Source of the DNA: Parvularcula sp. IMCC14364
GTDB lineage: Bacteria > Pseudomonadota > Alphaproteobacteria > Caulobacterales > Parvularculaceae
NCBI RefSeq assembly: GCF_030758415.1
Contig: NZ_CP132334.1
Coordinates: 2,058,001 to 2,122,000, forward strand
Direction of reading: 5' to 3'
Length of the DNA: 64,000 nucleotides
Shown: positions 16,947 through 27,472 of the stretch, one piece after another
Layout: every line of letters begins with the position of its first letter
Position numbering within the stretch: position 1 is the stretch's first letter
Translations under genes and position numbers: made by a program
The notes under the pieces: model-generated
Databases searched by the model: none
Told to the model about the DNA's origin: nothing
The model's input: only the letters and a program-made list of their open reading frames with translations

Positions 16947-18710
16947 ATGAGTTTTTTTCGGGCCTTCTCAATTTTTGTTCTGGCCGCTGTTCTACTTGCA
17001 GGACTGTTTATTCATCCGGTTCTAACTGAGCGGGATGCTCCTGACGCTTTTCTTGAAGACGATCCCGAGATTCGCGCGAACCCAGACTACCCCGTAAAAG
17101 TAATGGATGTGTCAGCGCTGTCAGATCAGATCATCATTGAAAAGGATGTCTGGGTGGAGATGCGCGATGGAACGCGCTTGTCGGCTAATGTTTATCGTCC
17201 GAAAGCCCCGGGAGAGTATCCGGTGGTCATGGCTCTCACAGCATACGATAAAAACAAGGGGCCAGATGAGTATCCCAAATTGTTGCGCAATGCCCTGAAG
17301 CAGGATTTTGATCTCGGGACATTCGAGGTCAGCCCATGGACTTCCTGGGAAGCTCCTGACCCAGCATTCTGGGTACCGAATGGTTATGCCATGATCTATC
17401 TGGACTCCCGCGGCTTTGCCTCCTCGGAGGGTAAACCGAGCACCTTATCACGCCAGGATCGGGACGACTTTTTTGATGCAGTAGAATGGGCTGGCACACG
17501 TGACTGGAGCAATGGCCATGTCGGCCTTAATGGCGTCTCCTACCTTGCTATTGCGCAATGGGTCGCTGCTAGCGGCAATCCGCCACACCTCAAAGCCATC
17601 ATCCCCTGGGAAGGGCAATCTGACAGTTATCGAGAGGTACTCTATCACGGTGGCATTCCGGAAACAGCGTTTACGGATTTCTGGTCCCGCAAAATGCGAG
17701 CCGGTGCCAATGGCAATCCGCTGCCCCCGCCTGTAATTTTCAGATTTGCACATCAACGCCCGGCGTTAATGCGCCGTGTCCAACAGCGTCCGGCTACAAC
17801 ATCCGGCATTGACCTGCCGAAGATCAATGTGCCTGCGCTGATCAGCGCGACCTGGTCTGACCAGGGGTTGCACACTCGCGGCTCCTTCGAGGGATACAAG
17901 AGAATTTCTTCCAGTCAGAAATGGCTGTATACGCACGGGCGGGCAAAATGGGATGTTTATTACAGCGCTGACGCGCTCGCCTATCAGAAAGATTTTTTTG
18001 ATTACTTCCTGAAAGGCCTGGACAATGGCTTTGATGAACGGCCTGCCGTCAGACTTGAAGTGCGCGAAAACCTGTCTGAATATCAGGTAAGATAAGAAAC
18101 CGAGTGGCCAATACCCGATACAGTTTATACAAAGCTCTATCTTGATGCGGCATCAGGGCTGTTGTCTGCCTCACCATCAGAAGAATCAGGCACAGCGCAA
18201 TATGATGCCATGTCCGAAAAGGTCATCTTTACACATACATTCACACAAGACACAGAGTTGAGCGGCAACATGAAGCTGAAACTCTGGGTGTCCATATCGC
18301 AGGGTAAGGACATGGACCTTTTTGTCGGTATCGAAAAACTGACGGCAACAGGAGAAGTAGTCCCGTTCTTCGCCAAGACCGGCTACACCAAAGGCCCTGT
18401 TGCCATGGGCTGGTTACGAGCATCACAACGCGCCCTTGATGAAGTGAAATCAACGCCCTGGCAACCTGTCCTCTCACACGAAGCCCAACATCCTCTTTTA
18501 CCAGGCGAGATCGTTCCTGTAGAAATCGAAATCCTGCCGAGCAGCACACTGTTCCGGGCCGGTGAAACGCTCCGGCTGATCATTCAGGGTGATGACCTGT
18601 TTGAGCACCCGGCACTGGCACATGGATACTCTGTGAATGAAGGCGTTCATAAGATACACACCGGATCAACTTATAACTCGCATTTGCTTGTGCCTATAAT
18701 ACCTCAATAA
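16947..18710 (+). pseudogene. CocE/NonD family hydrolase (X-Pro dipeptidyl-peptidase-like) split by an in-frame TAA
   Basis: A complete gene of 587 codons plus stop in a single reading frame, interrupted once by TAA at 18093-18095 (codon 383). The N-terminal part has a signal anchor (FFRAFSIFVLAAVLLAGLF), the CocE-type hydrolase domain start (MRDGTRLSANVYRPKAPGEYPVVMALTAYDK) and the nucleophile region GHVGLNGVSYLAIAQW. After the stop the frame continues without a gap (ETEWPIPDTVYTKLYLD) into the C-terminal jelly-roll X-Pro peptidase domain, ending at 18710. ATG 16947 follows AAGGGA. One substitution explains the break; readthrough or a sequencing error are the alternatives. The first 382 residues would lack the C-terminal domain. 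Convergent with tamB, overlapping by 7 bp. Confidence 0.85.
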
Positions 18711-21700
18711 TCCCGCTTGTAGTTGGCAGAGACGCTTTGCGTGCCGTCCTGTTCTACGCGGGTTTTGATCGAGACCTTGTCGTTCACGTCATAGGTGACG
18801 CTGACGGAACCACCTGTGCCGATGCCTTGCGTGGCGGAGACATAGATATCATCGGACACATATTTGCCAACAGAGACCATGCCCCCGCCTGTTGCGGCAT
18901 CCTGGGCAAAGCTGAGTGCATCAAGACCGAATGTCTGCGCCAGACCCGCACTTGCCCCGCCGAAAACACCATTGCCGGAGAGCTGTGCCACAGCCGTAGC
19001 AATGCGTAAGGATTCCAGTGCAGTCAGTTGCGAGGGCTGCTTGCCGAATAAAATCAGCGCCATCACATCCTCCTGCGGCAATTCAGGTCGTGAGGAAATA
19101 TTGATCGACGGATCCGCCGCCGGGCCGGAAATCGTCACGATTGCCTGTACGTCACCCTGATCTGTATCAACATCACTCTGGGCTTCAATATCGAGATCAG
19201 GCGCAAGACCACCGGACGGGCTGAACAGCAGGCGCCCGCGGCTGATCTGGAACTGTCGCCCGGCGAAATCCAGCCGCCCACTGACAGTCTCGACCGTTCC
19301 CCCGACAGCAGGGTCGGCAGAAGTGCCGGAGACCTCAAGCTGCCCTCGCCACTCACTCTGCAGGCCCCGACCAGAGATGAAGATTTCGTCCTTGGCTTCA
19401 ATCAGAATATCCAGCGTCAACGCGCTGTTCTGTTGTTGCCCGGCCTGCGGTGCCGGAAGGGCATTGCCATCGCTATCGACCCGCACCACACGCACTGGCG
19501 TGTAACTCTTTTTGCCCTCAATAGATGGAATGACTGCCCGGATACGGCGGATGTCGATCCGCCCCGCGAGCAGCAGGTCTGAAAGAGACCCGGTCAGGTC
19601 CAGTGTAGACGTGAGCTCTGCTTCCAGCACATCAGAATTGATGACCTTCGCCCGATCAAGAATCAACTGGCCATCCACTTTCGACAAATCACCATTAGAC
19701 TGCTCCGCCAGCAGAACATCACCTGACAGCCGAATGGCATTGGCGGTGCCTGTTGCATCAGCAGCATTCAGGGAAAACTTCCCTTCTGACCCGTCTCGCC
19801 CGATGGCAAAATCCAGCCGCCCCTGAATGTCATTCATTTGCGCGCCCGTGACTCGCTCTTCAAAGCGCCCTTCTGCCAGTGAGATTCCCCCTGAAACATC
19901 CGGCGCCGTAACCGTGCCGCTGATGCTCACATCTGCCTGTACCTGCGCATCCACAAAATCCGTATCCACAGGCAGGAAAGAAAGAAGAGGCACCAGTGTG
20001 TCTTCATATGTGAAACGACCGCTGAGCGCACCATCACGGTAATTGATGGCCAATCCATCCGTACGGATCAGGCGCAAGGGATTTTGCAGGGTCAGGCGAC
20101 CAGCTGTGGCCCCGGCATCATCGGTCAAAGTCGCGGTTGTTGCCAGCGCCTGCCCGTCCCACAGGCTTTCCAGCCGCAGCGCCTGTTCGCCATCATTCTG
20201 GTCTCGCGCAATGCCTGTCAGCAACAGTCGGCCTGGACGATCAGCACCGGTATCAATATCAAGGTCTATGGACAACGGCGCTTGCAGTGAAGGCAAGCGG
20301 ATATTCTCGCCGGATGCATCCAGCACAATTTCATTGTCAATCATCCCGCCGGCGATCTGCAGTCGCGTATTGCCAAACCATTTAATCAGAGTCTCCTCAA
20401 CCGCAATATTGCCATTTCCGCTTTTGAGGCGCATGGGAGAGGTGAGCAGGATGGCACCGGCATCCCCCTCAACGCGCGACTGACCACGCAATCTCTCAAG
20501 GGTCAGACTGGTCTCCCCCTCTTGCACGGACAGGGTGCCATTGCCCGCCAGCGACACAAGGTCGAGGCCGGTCGGTAATTTTAACGTCTCTGCTGTCAAT
20601 GTGAAATCTGTATTCTGCAATGATCCGCCAGCTGACAGGTTCAGTATCTCGGCACTGATTTCCCCGCTGGAGAAATTCGCCAGATCGAGCTCCGCATTCA
20701 AGGAACGTGGCCTGCCCCCTGTATCGCCCTGCAGGCGTAGCTCAAGATCAGCCGTGCCCTGTACAGGCTGACCGCCTGGTAACACCGCGCCCTCCAGTGC
20801 CTCAAACTGAAGCGATGCGCCAAGCGCCCCGGTTGTCTGATTCGCCTGCATAGTGCCGGCAAGGGTCAGGCCCAACGCACTGGCGTCTATATTTTCGATA
20901 AAGGTCATCCCGGTATCAGCGCTGCGCAGATCAAAACCCGCCCGGTACTGATTACTGTCAGAGGTGACCATTACCTTGCCATTCGGCCTTGATGGCAACT
21001 GGCGCAAGGTGGCACTGGCCTTGCCAGCAGAGAACAGGCGGTCCTGATAGGCAAAGCTGCTATAGCCAGCCTGTAGTGTCAGGTTGAGGCTGGATGCGGT
21101 GCCATCAACAGAAAACTCAGCGTTTACCGGCCCTGTCAGTGTGACCGCGTCAGTAAAGACCGGGATCAGGTCTCTGCGCGCAAACACATTGCCTTTCATC
21201 TGTATGCGACTGTCTTTCAGTCCATAACTGCCCTCGCCTGCCACGCGCAGTCTTGCCTGTTCGCGCGACGCGCCGGTGTAAAGCGAAAGGTTGCGCCAGC
21301 CCAGTCTCTCATTTGCCAGCGACAGCCGGGCGCTGACATTGCCGCCATTTTTTAGAAGCTCGGTCAGGGTCGGCTGGTTGATTGGTGATTCCTGCACAGA
21401 TAATTGCAGAACGGTCTGGATCTCACCATCCGCTTGCCGTGTAAAATCATCCACAACGGCACGGGCGATTGGGGTTGCTATTGTTGCGTCTGCGCCAAGG
21501 ACGCCATCCAGATACGAAAAAGTGCCATTTAGCGTGCTCTGCCCTGCGAAAGGACGCAGCTGAAGTGTGTCAGCATAGCCCCCGGCAAGATCCAGCGTCA
21601 GGGCCGCTTCGATGGCCGCCTGCTCAGCGGCACTGGCAAGCCCCTGTACGATCCCCGATATCTGGCCGAAAGCACCAGACAGGTCAGTAACCTGAACTGT

Positions 21701-22624
21701 ATATTGGTCGTCCTGCTCACTGACCGTCACATCAAGCTGCGCTTCTTCTCCGAGGGCTTGTGCAAGCGCAGCCGGCAAAATCGCCCCCGGCCGGTATGTA
21801 CCATCAATCCTGAAACTGCTGGCGGCCGCCAGATCAATCGCCACCGATGCGGCAGCGCTGCCAAATGTCTCACTGTCCAACGCCAGATCGCCCGTCCAGT
21901 CCTGCGCCGGGCCTGTGCCGTTGAGCGAAAACGCAACCGGTTTATCTTCATCCAGTAGCCAGCTGACAATTCCTTCCGGCGCTGCTTCCACAGACAGATC
22001 TACAGTCAGAATATCATCAGCCAGTTCGATCAGCGCGCGCAGATCATCTGTTTGCCGCAGCGTTCCCGCCTCAAGGTCTGAGCGGATCGTCCCGCCAGCC
22101 GTTGAAACATTGCCGGTGAGGGTAATATCGCGCTGTGCCCCAAGCAAAACCTCGCTTACACCGAAGCGATTGATATTGATCTTTCTTATCTCGATCCATG
22201 GCAGGTCCAGTGACAACACCGGTCGGTTTTCGTTTTCCGTTGCTGCCGGCTCACGCTCAACGGCTGGCGGCGGCATGAACAGTTCAGCATTTGTGACGGT
22301 CAGGCTCTGTACAATGACTTTCTGCTGCAACAGGGCAAAGGGTGACCAGTTGACGTTCAACTCTTCAACCTGAAACCAGACCTCCCCTTCGTGACTGGCA
22401 GAAAAATCCTGCAGGATGATCTCGCCCGGCAAACTGCCGCGCAATGCCCCCAGTTCAATCTCGCTGTCATAAAGGTTGCGGGCAAAACCAACCGCGCGGT
22501 CCATGGCTTGCTGCTGCAGGAAACTTTTGCCGAAGCTCGTCTGGAACAAAAGGATCCACCCCACCACCAGCAGCAGAACAATAAAGCCAACAAGGCCCAG
22601 CGTTATTTTGAGAAGTAGCTTCAT
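18704..22624 (-). CDS. tamB: Translocation and assembly module protein TamB (DUF490)
   Basis: 1306 aa inner-membrane-anchored periplasm-spanning protein. A single N-terminal TM helix (residues ~5-27) is followed by a very long, repetitive beta-rich region of short hydrophobic-polar strands, and by the conserved C-terminal DUF490 domain (RGLQSEWRGQLEVSGTSADPAVGGTVETVSGRLDFAGRQF ... ISSRPELPQEDVMALILFGK). TamB-type proteins are now seen as bridge-like lipid carriers between the two membranes and work with TamA in outer-membrane protein assembly. Its ATG overlaps the TamA stop (TGATG), so translation is coupled. Confidence 0.95.
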   Translation of the reverse strand: MKLLLKITLGLVGFIVLLLVVGWILLFQTSFGKSFLQQQAMDRAVGFARNLYDSEIELGALRGSLPGEIILQDFSASHEGEVWFQVEELNVNWSPFALLQQKVIVQSLTVTNAELFMPPPAVEREPAATENENRPVLSLDLPWIEIRKININRFGVSEVLLGAQRDITLTGNVSTAGGTIRSDLEAGTLRQTDDLRALIELADDILTVDLSVEAAPEGIVSWLLDEDKPVAFSLNGTGPAQDWTGDLALDSETFGSAAASVAIDLAAASSFRIDGTYRPGAILPAALAQALGEEAQLDVTVSEQDDQYTVQVTDLSGAFGQISGIVQGLASAAEQAAIEAALTLDLAGGYADTLQLRPFAGQSTLNGTFSYLDGVLGADATIATPIARAVVDDFTRQADGEIQTVLQLSVQESPINQPTLTELLKNGGNVSARLSLANERLGWRNLSLYTGASREQARLRVAGEGSYGLKDSRIQMKGNVFARRDLIPVFTDAVTLTGPVNAEFSVDGTASSLNLTLQAGYSSFAYQDRLFSAGKASATLRQLPSRPNGKVMVTSDSNQYRAGFDLRSADTGMTFIENIDASALGLTLAGTMQANQTTGALGASLQFEALEGAVLPGGQPVQGTADLELRLQGDTGGRPRSLNAELDLANFSSGEISAEILNLSAGGSLQNTDFTLTAETLKLPTGLDLVSLAGNGTLSVQEGETSLTLERLRGQSRVEGDAGAILLTSPMRLKSGNGNIAVEETLIKWFGNTRLQIAGGMIDNEIVLDASGENIRLPSLQAPLSIDLDIDTGADRPGRLLLTGIARDQNDGEQALRLESLWDGQALATTATLTDDAGATAGRLTLQNPLRLIRTDGLAINYRDGALSGRFTYEDTLVPLLSFLPVDTDFVDAQVQADVSISGTVTAPDVSGGISLAEGRFEERVTGAQMNDIQGRLDFAIGRDGSEGKFSLNAADATGTANAIRLSGDVLLAEQSNGDLSKVDGQLILDRAKVINSDVLEAELTSTLDLTGSLSDLLLAGRIDIRRIRAVIPSIEGKKSYTPVRVVRVDSDGNALPAPQAGQQQNSALTLDILIEAKDEIFISGRGLQSEWRGQLEVSGTSADPAVGGTVETVSGRLDFAGRQFQISRGRLLFSPSGGLAPDLDIEAQSDVDTDQGDVQAIVTISGPAADPSINISSRPELPQEDVMALILFGKQPSQLTALESLRIATAVAQLSGNGVFGGASAGLAQTFGLDALSFAQDAATGGGMVSVGKYVSDDIYVSATQGIGTGGSVSVTYDVNDKVSIKTRVEQDGTQSVSANYKRDY

Positions 22625-24393
22625 CAGAACGGCTGCCCCAGAGCGATGTAAAACTGGACGGGATCATCCGTCTCCCGCCCGTTCACGGGTGTTGCCACAT
22701 CAATACGCAACGGACCGATAGGCGTGAGATAACGCGCACCCAGCCCGGCCCCGACCAGTACTTCTTCGGAGAAGTCAGGGAAATCGCTCTCAGACACGGT
22801 GCCCGCATCAACGAAAGCTGCAAGCTGCACTTTTTCACGCACGCGCACCCTGCCCTCAATATTGGCTTCAACCAGAGATGCACCGCCAATCGGATCAAGC
22901 TCTGCATCCAGCGGGCCTGCCTCCTGAAACGCAAATCCACGCACCGAGCCACCGCCGCCTGCAAAAAATCTCTCCGTTGCCGGAATATCATCGCGATCAA
23001 TACCGAAGCTGGAGCCGATCGCGCCACGCCCTGCAATCGTATAGCGCGCGTCTTCACCAAAGACGTGCCGACTGGCCGCGGAAAGCCTTGTCTGAATGAA
23101 ATTCACATCACCAACAAAGGGCGTGACTGTCAGGCTGGTACGAAATCCGCGCGTGGGGTTGAGCACATCATTGTCACTGTTCCAGGCAATGTTGGCTGGC
23201 AGGGTGACATAGAAAAACGTCTCCTCAACCCCGGCGTCCTCAATCTGGCTGTAGTTCAAACCGGCCCCGCCACTGACCTCCAGCTTGCTGTCAAACCAGA
23301 AACGTGACAGTGCGCTGCCAAGCTCCACGGACTGCGCCTCGAACGCATCTGATATTTCATTCCTGATACTGAATGATCCTGTCAAACTTCCGGGGAGCGA
23401 GGGATAAGGCCGCGCCGCTGTAATGGCAAATTCCTGTTCAGGGGCTGTCAGGGTCAGTCTGGTCGTGACGCGATTGCCCTCCCCCAGCAAATTCCGGTTC
23501 TCCCAGAACAACTGCACACCTGCGCCCACATCAGTTGCAAATGAAACACCAGCCCCGACCGTGCGCCGCTTGCGCTCCGAAACGGTCACAAGGATATCCA
23601 CCGTTCCATCCTCTAGAGGTGTCGCCGGATTGACAGAAACCTCGCGGAACAGGCCGGTTTCCACCAAGGCATCGCGATAGGAGGCTGTCCTGGAACGCCG
23701 ATAAAGTGTACCCGCTTCCCAGGGGATGTATTTTTCAATAAAGCCCGGCTCGGTCTGGTCAACGCCCTCAATAATCACCTTGCCGAAGACAGCCTTGGCC
23801 CCACTCCGGACATCATAGACAGCAATGGCATTGCCGGTCTCGAAATTGGCCTGCACATAGTGCTGATTGGCGGCGGCGGCAGGAAATCCGTTCTCCTGCA
23901 GCCACGCAACCAGAGCGCCAGCATGTGTCTGCAAGACTTTCCCGTCGGGGTTGCCTGTGGTTTTGATACCGGCATCGGCCAGCATTGCCGGGCGCTGGAC
24001 AGTCTGTTTATCCGCATATTGAATGGCATAGCGCGAAATGGTGAAACGCTCACCCGTCTCAACATCAAATGTGATGGCAACCTCTGCGCCCGCTCGGCGA
24101 TAGGATGGTGTCACCTGCGCGGCATAAAATCCCTTGGACGTGAGCGCCTGCACAATCCGGGTGGCATCCGCCTTGCCGGCCCTGCGAATGGCAGCAAGAG
24201 AATTCCATTCTTTCTCGCCGCTCGCCAGATCGCTCAATGCGCGCATCTCTGTGCGCAAGGTCTGTGCAGCAATACCGTCTATGGTAACCTGAGGGGAAAG
24301 GTCAGCCGCGATTGCGCCGGGCACAAGGCAAACAGCCCCGACAATCCCCGTCAGGGCCGACACAAAATTACGCCTGAACTCAGTTTTACGCAT
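22624..24393 (-). CDS. tamA: Outer-membrane assembly factor TamA (Omp85 family)
   Basis: 589 aa Omp85 protein. It has a signal peptide (to about residue 30, ending AIA), POTRA repeats (residues ~35-270) and a C-terminal 16-strand barrel with the Omp85 loop 6 motif region (ATERFFAGGGGSVRGFAFQE, containing VRGF) and a terminal beta-signal ending in aromatic Phe (QFYIALGQPF). Start: ATG 24393 immediately after a GTG; the only purine stretch (AAAGG) is very close to the start, so the ribosome site is unusual. Translation is coupled to tamB by a one-base TGATG overlap. Confidence 0.95.
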   Translation of the reverse strand: MRKTEFRRNFVSALTGIVGAVCLVPGAIAADLSPQVTIDGIAAQTLRTEMRALSDLASGEKEWNSLAAIRRAGKADATRIVQALTSKGFYAAQVTPSYRRAGAEVAITFDVETGERFTISRYAIQYADKQTVQRPAMLADAGIKTTGNPDGKVLQTHAGALVAWLQENGFPAAAANQHYVQANFETGNAIAVYDVRSGAKAVFGKVIIEGVDQTEPGFIEKYIPWEAGTLYRRSRTASYRDALVETGLFREVSVNPATPLEDGTVDILVTVSERKRRTVGAGVSFATDVGAGVQLFWENRNLLGEGNRVTTRLTLTAPEQEFAITAARPYPSLPGSLTGSFSIRNEISDAFEAQSVELGSALSRFWFDSKLEVSGGAGLNYSQIEDAGVEETFFYVTLPANIAWNSDNDVLNPTRGFRTSLTVTPFVGDVNFIQTRLSAASRHVFGEDARYTIAGRGAIGSSFGIDRDDIPATERFFAGGGGSVRGFAFQEAGPLDAELDPIGGASLVEANIEGRVRVREKVQLAAFVDAGTVSESDFPDFSEEVLVGAGLGARYLTPIGPLRIDVATPVNGRETDDPVQFYIALGQPF

Positions 24394-24501
24394 CACCTTT
24401 GGAGGTCACTCGCACAATAACGCTTTGTTTACTATAGCTAGGGCGCGACCCTTTAAGATCAGGTGAAAGATTCTGGCTGAAATTCCTGTAATGTCAGGGG
24501 T

Positions 24502-26385
24502 TTATTCGGCTGCCATGGCCGCAGGTGCTGCCTGGTTGACCAGAAGCGGCCGACCAAACTTCTCCCGGTGCAGGGCCGCGGCAAAGGCATTCTCCCGCCA
24601 GGCCGTTTTGCCGCCGATCATGGTCAGGGTCACAACGCCATCGGAGCGATTGACCAGTTGCTCATGTTCAAATTCATCCCGATAAACGCGCTGCACATTT
24701 GCTTCAGCGTCGTATGCCTTGAGGGCAACAGGGTTGATGACAGCAATATCTGCCGGGGCACCAACCTTTATGGTCCCAACTGGCAGGCCGAAAATCTCAG
24801 CCACATCCCGCGTCAGCCGCTTCACCATGTACCCGACATCGGCCGCGCCGCCCTGCTGGGCCAGTTGCAGTGCCCGCAGGTTACAGTCATAGAATGCCAT
24901 ATTGGTCAGATGCGCGCCTGAATCATTGAAACCGGGCAGCAATTTCGGATCCATCAGCAGGGCGCGTGTTTTCTCAGGATCCCGGTTGGCGGTAACCGTA
25001 TACCAGATCAAGTCAGTATCAAAAGCGCGCAAGGTGGCGAGCACAAAGTCAGCCTCATCACGCACATCAGAGAAATACTGATCAATCAGCGCCTGCTCTG
25101 CCGAATCTGCGCCCTTGAGGCCTGGCACCTGCCGGAAGATATCCTCGAAACTCTTGCCCTCCCAACTGGTCACCGGGCATTTTTCAATAATCATCTCGTC
25201 AAGGGCACGACTAAACGCATAGTCTTCCAGACGCAGCAGACGCTTGAGCCGCGCTGGCCCAAAACCTGACTTGCCAGAGAGCCACATCTTCCTGAACCGT
25301 GTGATGAAACCCGGATCATTCAACAACTTCTGCCGACCTTCCCGGTCTTCAAGGTCTGTTTCGATCAGTTCCCGCAATTCATCTATTTCCTCTGATAACG
25401 GAGAATACATTCCGTCAGCCCAGATCTTGAAAGGGGCCGCAAGGGCCTGAAGGTGGAAGCGTCCATCAAGAAAACTTGAATTGAGAATCGTCGCCAGCAA
25501 TTTGCCAAGCCTGACGATATTACGGTTGGTGTGCACATCCAGTGCCGCCACAACCGTTGTTTTCAAAGGCTTCCCGTGCAGCCGGCCACTGGTCAACAGG
25601 AAAGTCTTGATCGTATTTGGCGGGCTGTCTTTTGGCGGCGTCGCCTGCCAGACGCGGTCATACTCGCGGACCACAGACGTCAAGGCCTTCAGCTCCTTGT
25701 AACTGGCAAACTGGGTCGGGATCTGTTTGTCCCGGTTCGGATCATTGGCGAGAAAATGAAACGGCAAGGCGTCAGTGGAAAAACCTGCATACCCCTCCTC
25801 CATGCCTTTTTGCAGCAAGGCTTTCATCTCGCCCAGTTCCGCATCCGTTGGCTCGCGTGAAACACTTTCTTTCAGGCCCATCACTTCAATGCGCAGCATC
25901 GAATGCGGGATCATCGGCACCACATTGGGGCCAAGGTTGAGCGTATGCAGATGGTCTATATACGCGTCAGACTTTTCCCAGGTCAGCATATCCGCCACTT
26001 TTTTGAGGACATGTTTGGGCATATTCTCGACCCGCGCAAAACAGGAAACCACCGGGTCATCGCCATCCTTGCGCTGTGCGCCATAGGCCAGTCCGAGGCT
26101 GCAATTCGACATGACAACTGTTGTTGTCCCGTGACGCACTGATTCAGGCAGGCCCGGACTGACCTCTATCTCAAGGTCGTAATGCGTATGCACATCAACC
26201 ATCCCCGGAATGACCCATTGGTCATGCGCATCAACAATTTTCGCCGCTTTATCCGTGTCAAGATTAGCCCCGCGCGCAACGATGACACCGTCAGCGACCG
26301 CAATATCCTCGCGGGTCGCATGTCCGCCCTTGCCATCAAAAACAAGGCCGCCCTTGATCAGATAATCCCAATCAGTATCTTGCAT
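24502..26385 (-). CDS. Amidohydrolase family protein, N-acyl-D-amino-acid deacylase-like
   Basis: 627 aa metal-dependent amidohydrolase. It starts with the D-aminoacylase-type segment DYLIKGGLVFDGKGG and has the metal-binding HxH in GMVDVHTHYDLEIEV (about residue 65), a C-terminal SGAHLTNMAFYDC region and the small beta-domain end (VGAPADIAVINP). Family members hydrolyse N-acyl-D-amino acids or related cyclic amides. It is somewhat longer than typical D-aminoacylases (about 480-580 aa). ATG 26385 is certain: GGAGGAAGA sits just before it. Single gene between tamA and a divergent hydrolase; substrate unknown. Confidence 0.88.
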   Translation of the reverse strand: MQDTDWDYLIKGGLVFDGKGGHATREDIAVADGVIVARGANLDTDKAAKIVDAHDQWVIPGMVDVHTHYDLEIEVSPGLPESVRHGTTTVVMSNCSLGLAYGAQRKDGDDPVVSCFARVENMPKHVLKKVADMLTWEKSDAYIDHLHTLNLGPNVVPMIPHSMLRIEVMGLKESVSREPTDAELGEMKALLQKGMEEGYAGFSTDALPFHFLANDPNRDKQIPTQFASYKELKALTSVVREYDRVWQATPPKDSPPNTIKTFLLTSGRLHGKPLKTTVVAALDVHTNRNIVRLGKLLATILNSSFLDGRFHLQALAAPFKIWADGMYSPLSEEIDELRELIETDLEDREGRQKLLNDPGFITRFRKMWLSGKSGFGPARLKRLLRLEDYAFSRALDEMIIEKCPVTSWEGKSFEDIFRQVPGLKGADSAEQALIDQYFSDVRDEADFVLATLRAFDTDLIWYTVTANRDPEKTRALLMDPKLLPGFNDSGAHLTNMAFYDCNLRALQLAQQGGAADVGYMVKRLTRDVAEIFGLPVGTIKVGAPADIAVINPVALKAYDAEANVQRVYRDEFEHEQLVNRSDGVVTLTMIGGKTAWRENAFAAALHREKFGRPLLVNQAAPAAMAAE

Positions 26386-26553
26386 TCTTCCTCCGTGGCA
26401 GGATGGATCACTGCCCGTTATACAGGCGCATTTATTGCGGCGCACAAGCTATTGGTTTTTCACCGGTTTTTGTTTTGCGCGACGATACTGAACTTGAACC
26501 ACAGGTCAAGTTCATGTTTAACCATTCCCTATATGCATCAGGGAAAATGCGGC

Positions 26554-27432
26554 ATGGACACGATTGAGCAATGGTACCAGCGCGGACAAGTGGAAGCGTT
26601 TCTCGGTCAGCCTATTTTCCACATCGAGGAAGGTGATACCACGCAGCAGACCGTGCTGCTGATTCACGGTTTTCCGACCTCCAGCTGGGACTGGGCCCCG
26701 ATCTGGTCCACCTTGCGGGAGAACCATCGCCTCATTGCACTGGATATGCTGGGTTTCGGCTATTCTGCAAAACCATCAGCACACACGTATTCCATTCATG
26801 AACAGGCAGATATCATTGAAGCGATGATAAGGGAAAAAGCCCTGACGGAGTTTCACGTTCTGGCACATGATTATGGCGATACGGTCGCGCAGGAGCTGTT
26901 GGCCAGGCAAAATGCCGGCAGCGGCGCCGGACAGTGGCAGTCCGTCTGTTTCCTGAATGGCGGGCTTTTTCCGGAAACACACAAGGCCCTGCTGATCCAG
27001 AAACTGCTGCTGAGCCCGCTGGGGCCACTGGTCAACAAACTGACCAGCAAGGCCCCCTTCGACAAGTCTTTCTCCCGTGTTTTCGGACCTGATACGCAAC
27101 CTTCAGCGCAAGAGCTTGAGTCTTTCTGGAGATTGATCACGCACAATGATGGCAAGCATATCTTCCATAATCTCATCACCTATATGACAGACCGGAAACA
27201 GCACCGGGCGCGCTGGCTGAGCGCCCTGCAGGAAGCGCGGATACCGATTGCGCTGATAAACGGATCGCTTGATCCGGTTTCCGGCGTCCATATGGTTGCC
27301 CGCTATCGCGAAATTGTCGGCGAGCCGCAATATATCGCCGCCCTCGACACGATTGGTCATTACCCACAGGTCGAAGCACCGGAGCAGGTGAGCCAGCATT
27401 ATCTCGATTTTATCAGGACAGCGGCCATCTGA
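26554..27432 (+). CDS. Alpha/beta hydrolase resembling the MEST/PEG1 group
   Basis: 292 aa alpha/beta hydrolase. HGFPTSSWDW gives the oxyanion region (residues ~38-47). The nucleophile elbow is HDYGDTVAQELL, in which Asp occupies the nucleophile position as in haloalkane dehalogenases and epoxide hydrolases. LINGSLDPVSG supplies the acid and IGHYPQVEAPE the His. Several stretches (HDYGDTVAQELL, NGGLFPETHKALLIQKLL, RVFGPDTQPS, HNDGKHIFHNLITYM) match what I recall of vertebrate MEST. The longer open frame from 26182 lies antisense to the deacylase gene; ATG 26554 with CAGGGA upstream is the sensible start. An ABC exporter gene follows after 40 bp. Confidence 0.85.
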   Translation: MDTIEQWYQRGQVEAFLGQPIFHIEEGDTTQQTVLLIHGFPTSSWDWAPIWSTLRENHRLIALDMLGFGYSAKPSAHTYSIHEQADIIEAMIREKALTEFHVLAHDYGDTVAQELLARQNAGSGAGQWQSVCFLNGGLFPETHKALLIQKLLLSPLGPLVNKLTSKAPFDKSFSRVFGPDTQPSAQELESFWRLITHNDGKHIFHNLITYMTDRKQHRARWLSALQEARIPIALINGSLDPVSGVHMVARYREIVGEPQYIAALDTIGHYPQVEAPEQVSQHYLDFIRTAAI

Positions 27433-27472
27433 GCCCTTCCCTTTTGACAGGCAAAGCCCTACCTCCTGCTGC

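Noticed and set aside
18093-18095. Recoding of the CocE TAA (readthrough or selenocysteine)
   Set aside because: TAA is not a selenocysteine codon and no stem-loop or special context was seen; ordinary nonsense or sequencing error is simpler.
14443-18710. MFS plus esterase plus CocE hydrolase as one catabolic cluster
   Set aside because: The CocE gene is on the opposite strand, is broken, and there is no shared promoter; no pathway is evident.
26182-26553. N-terminal extension of the MEST-like hydrolase
   Set aside because: The extra 124 residues are antisense to the deacylase gene and low in sense; ATG 26554 has a ribosome site and the fold starts there.
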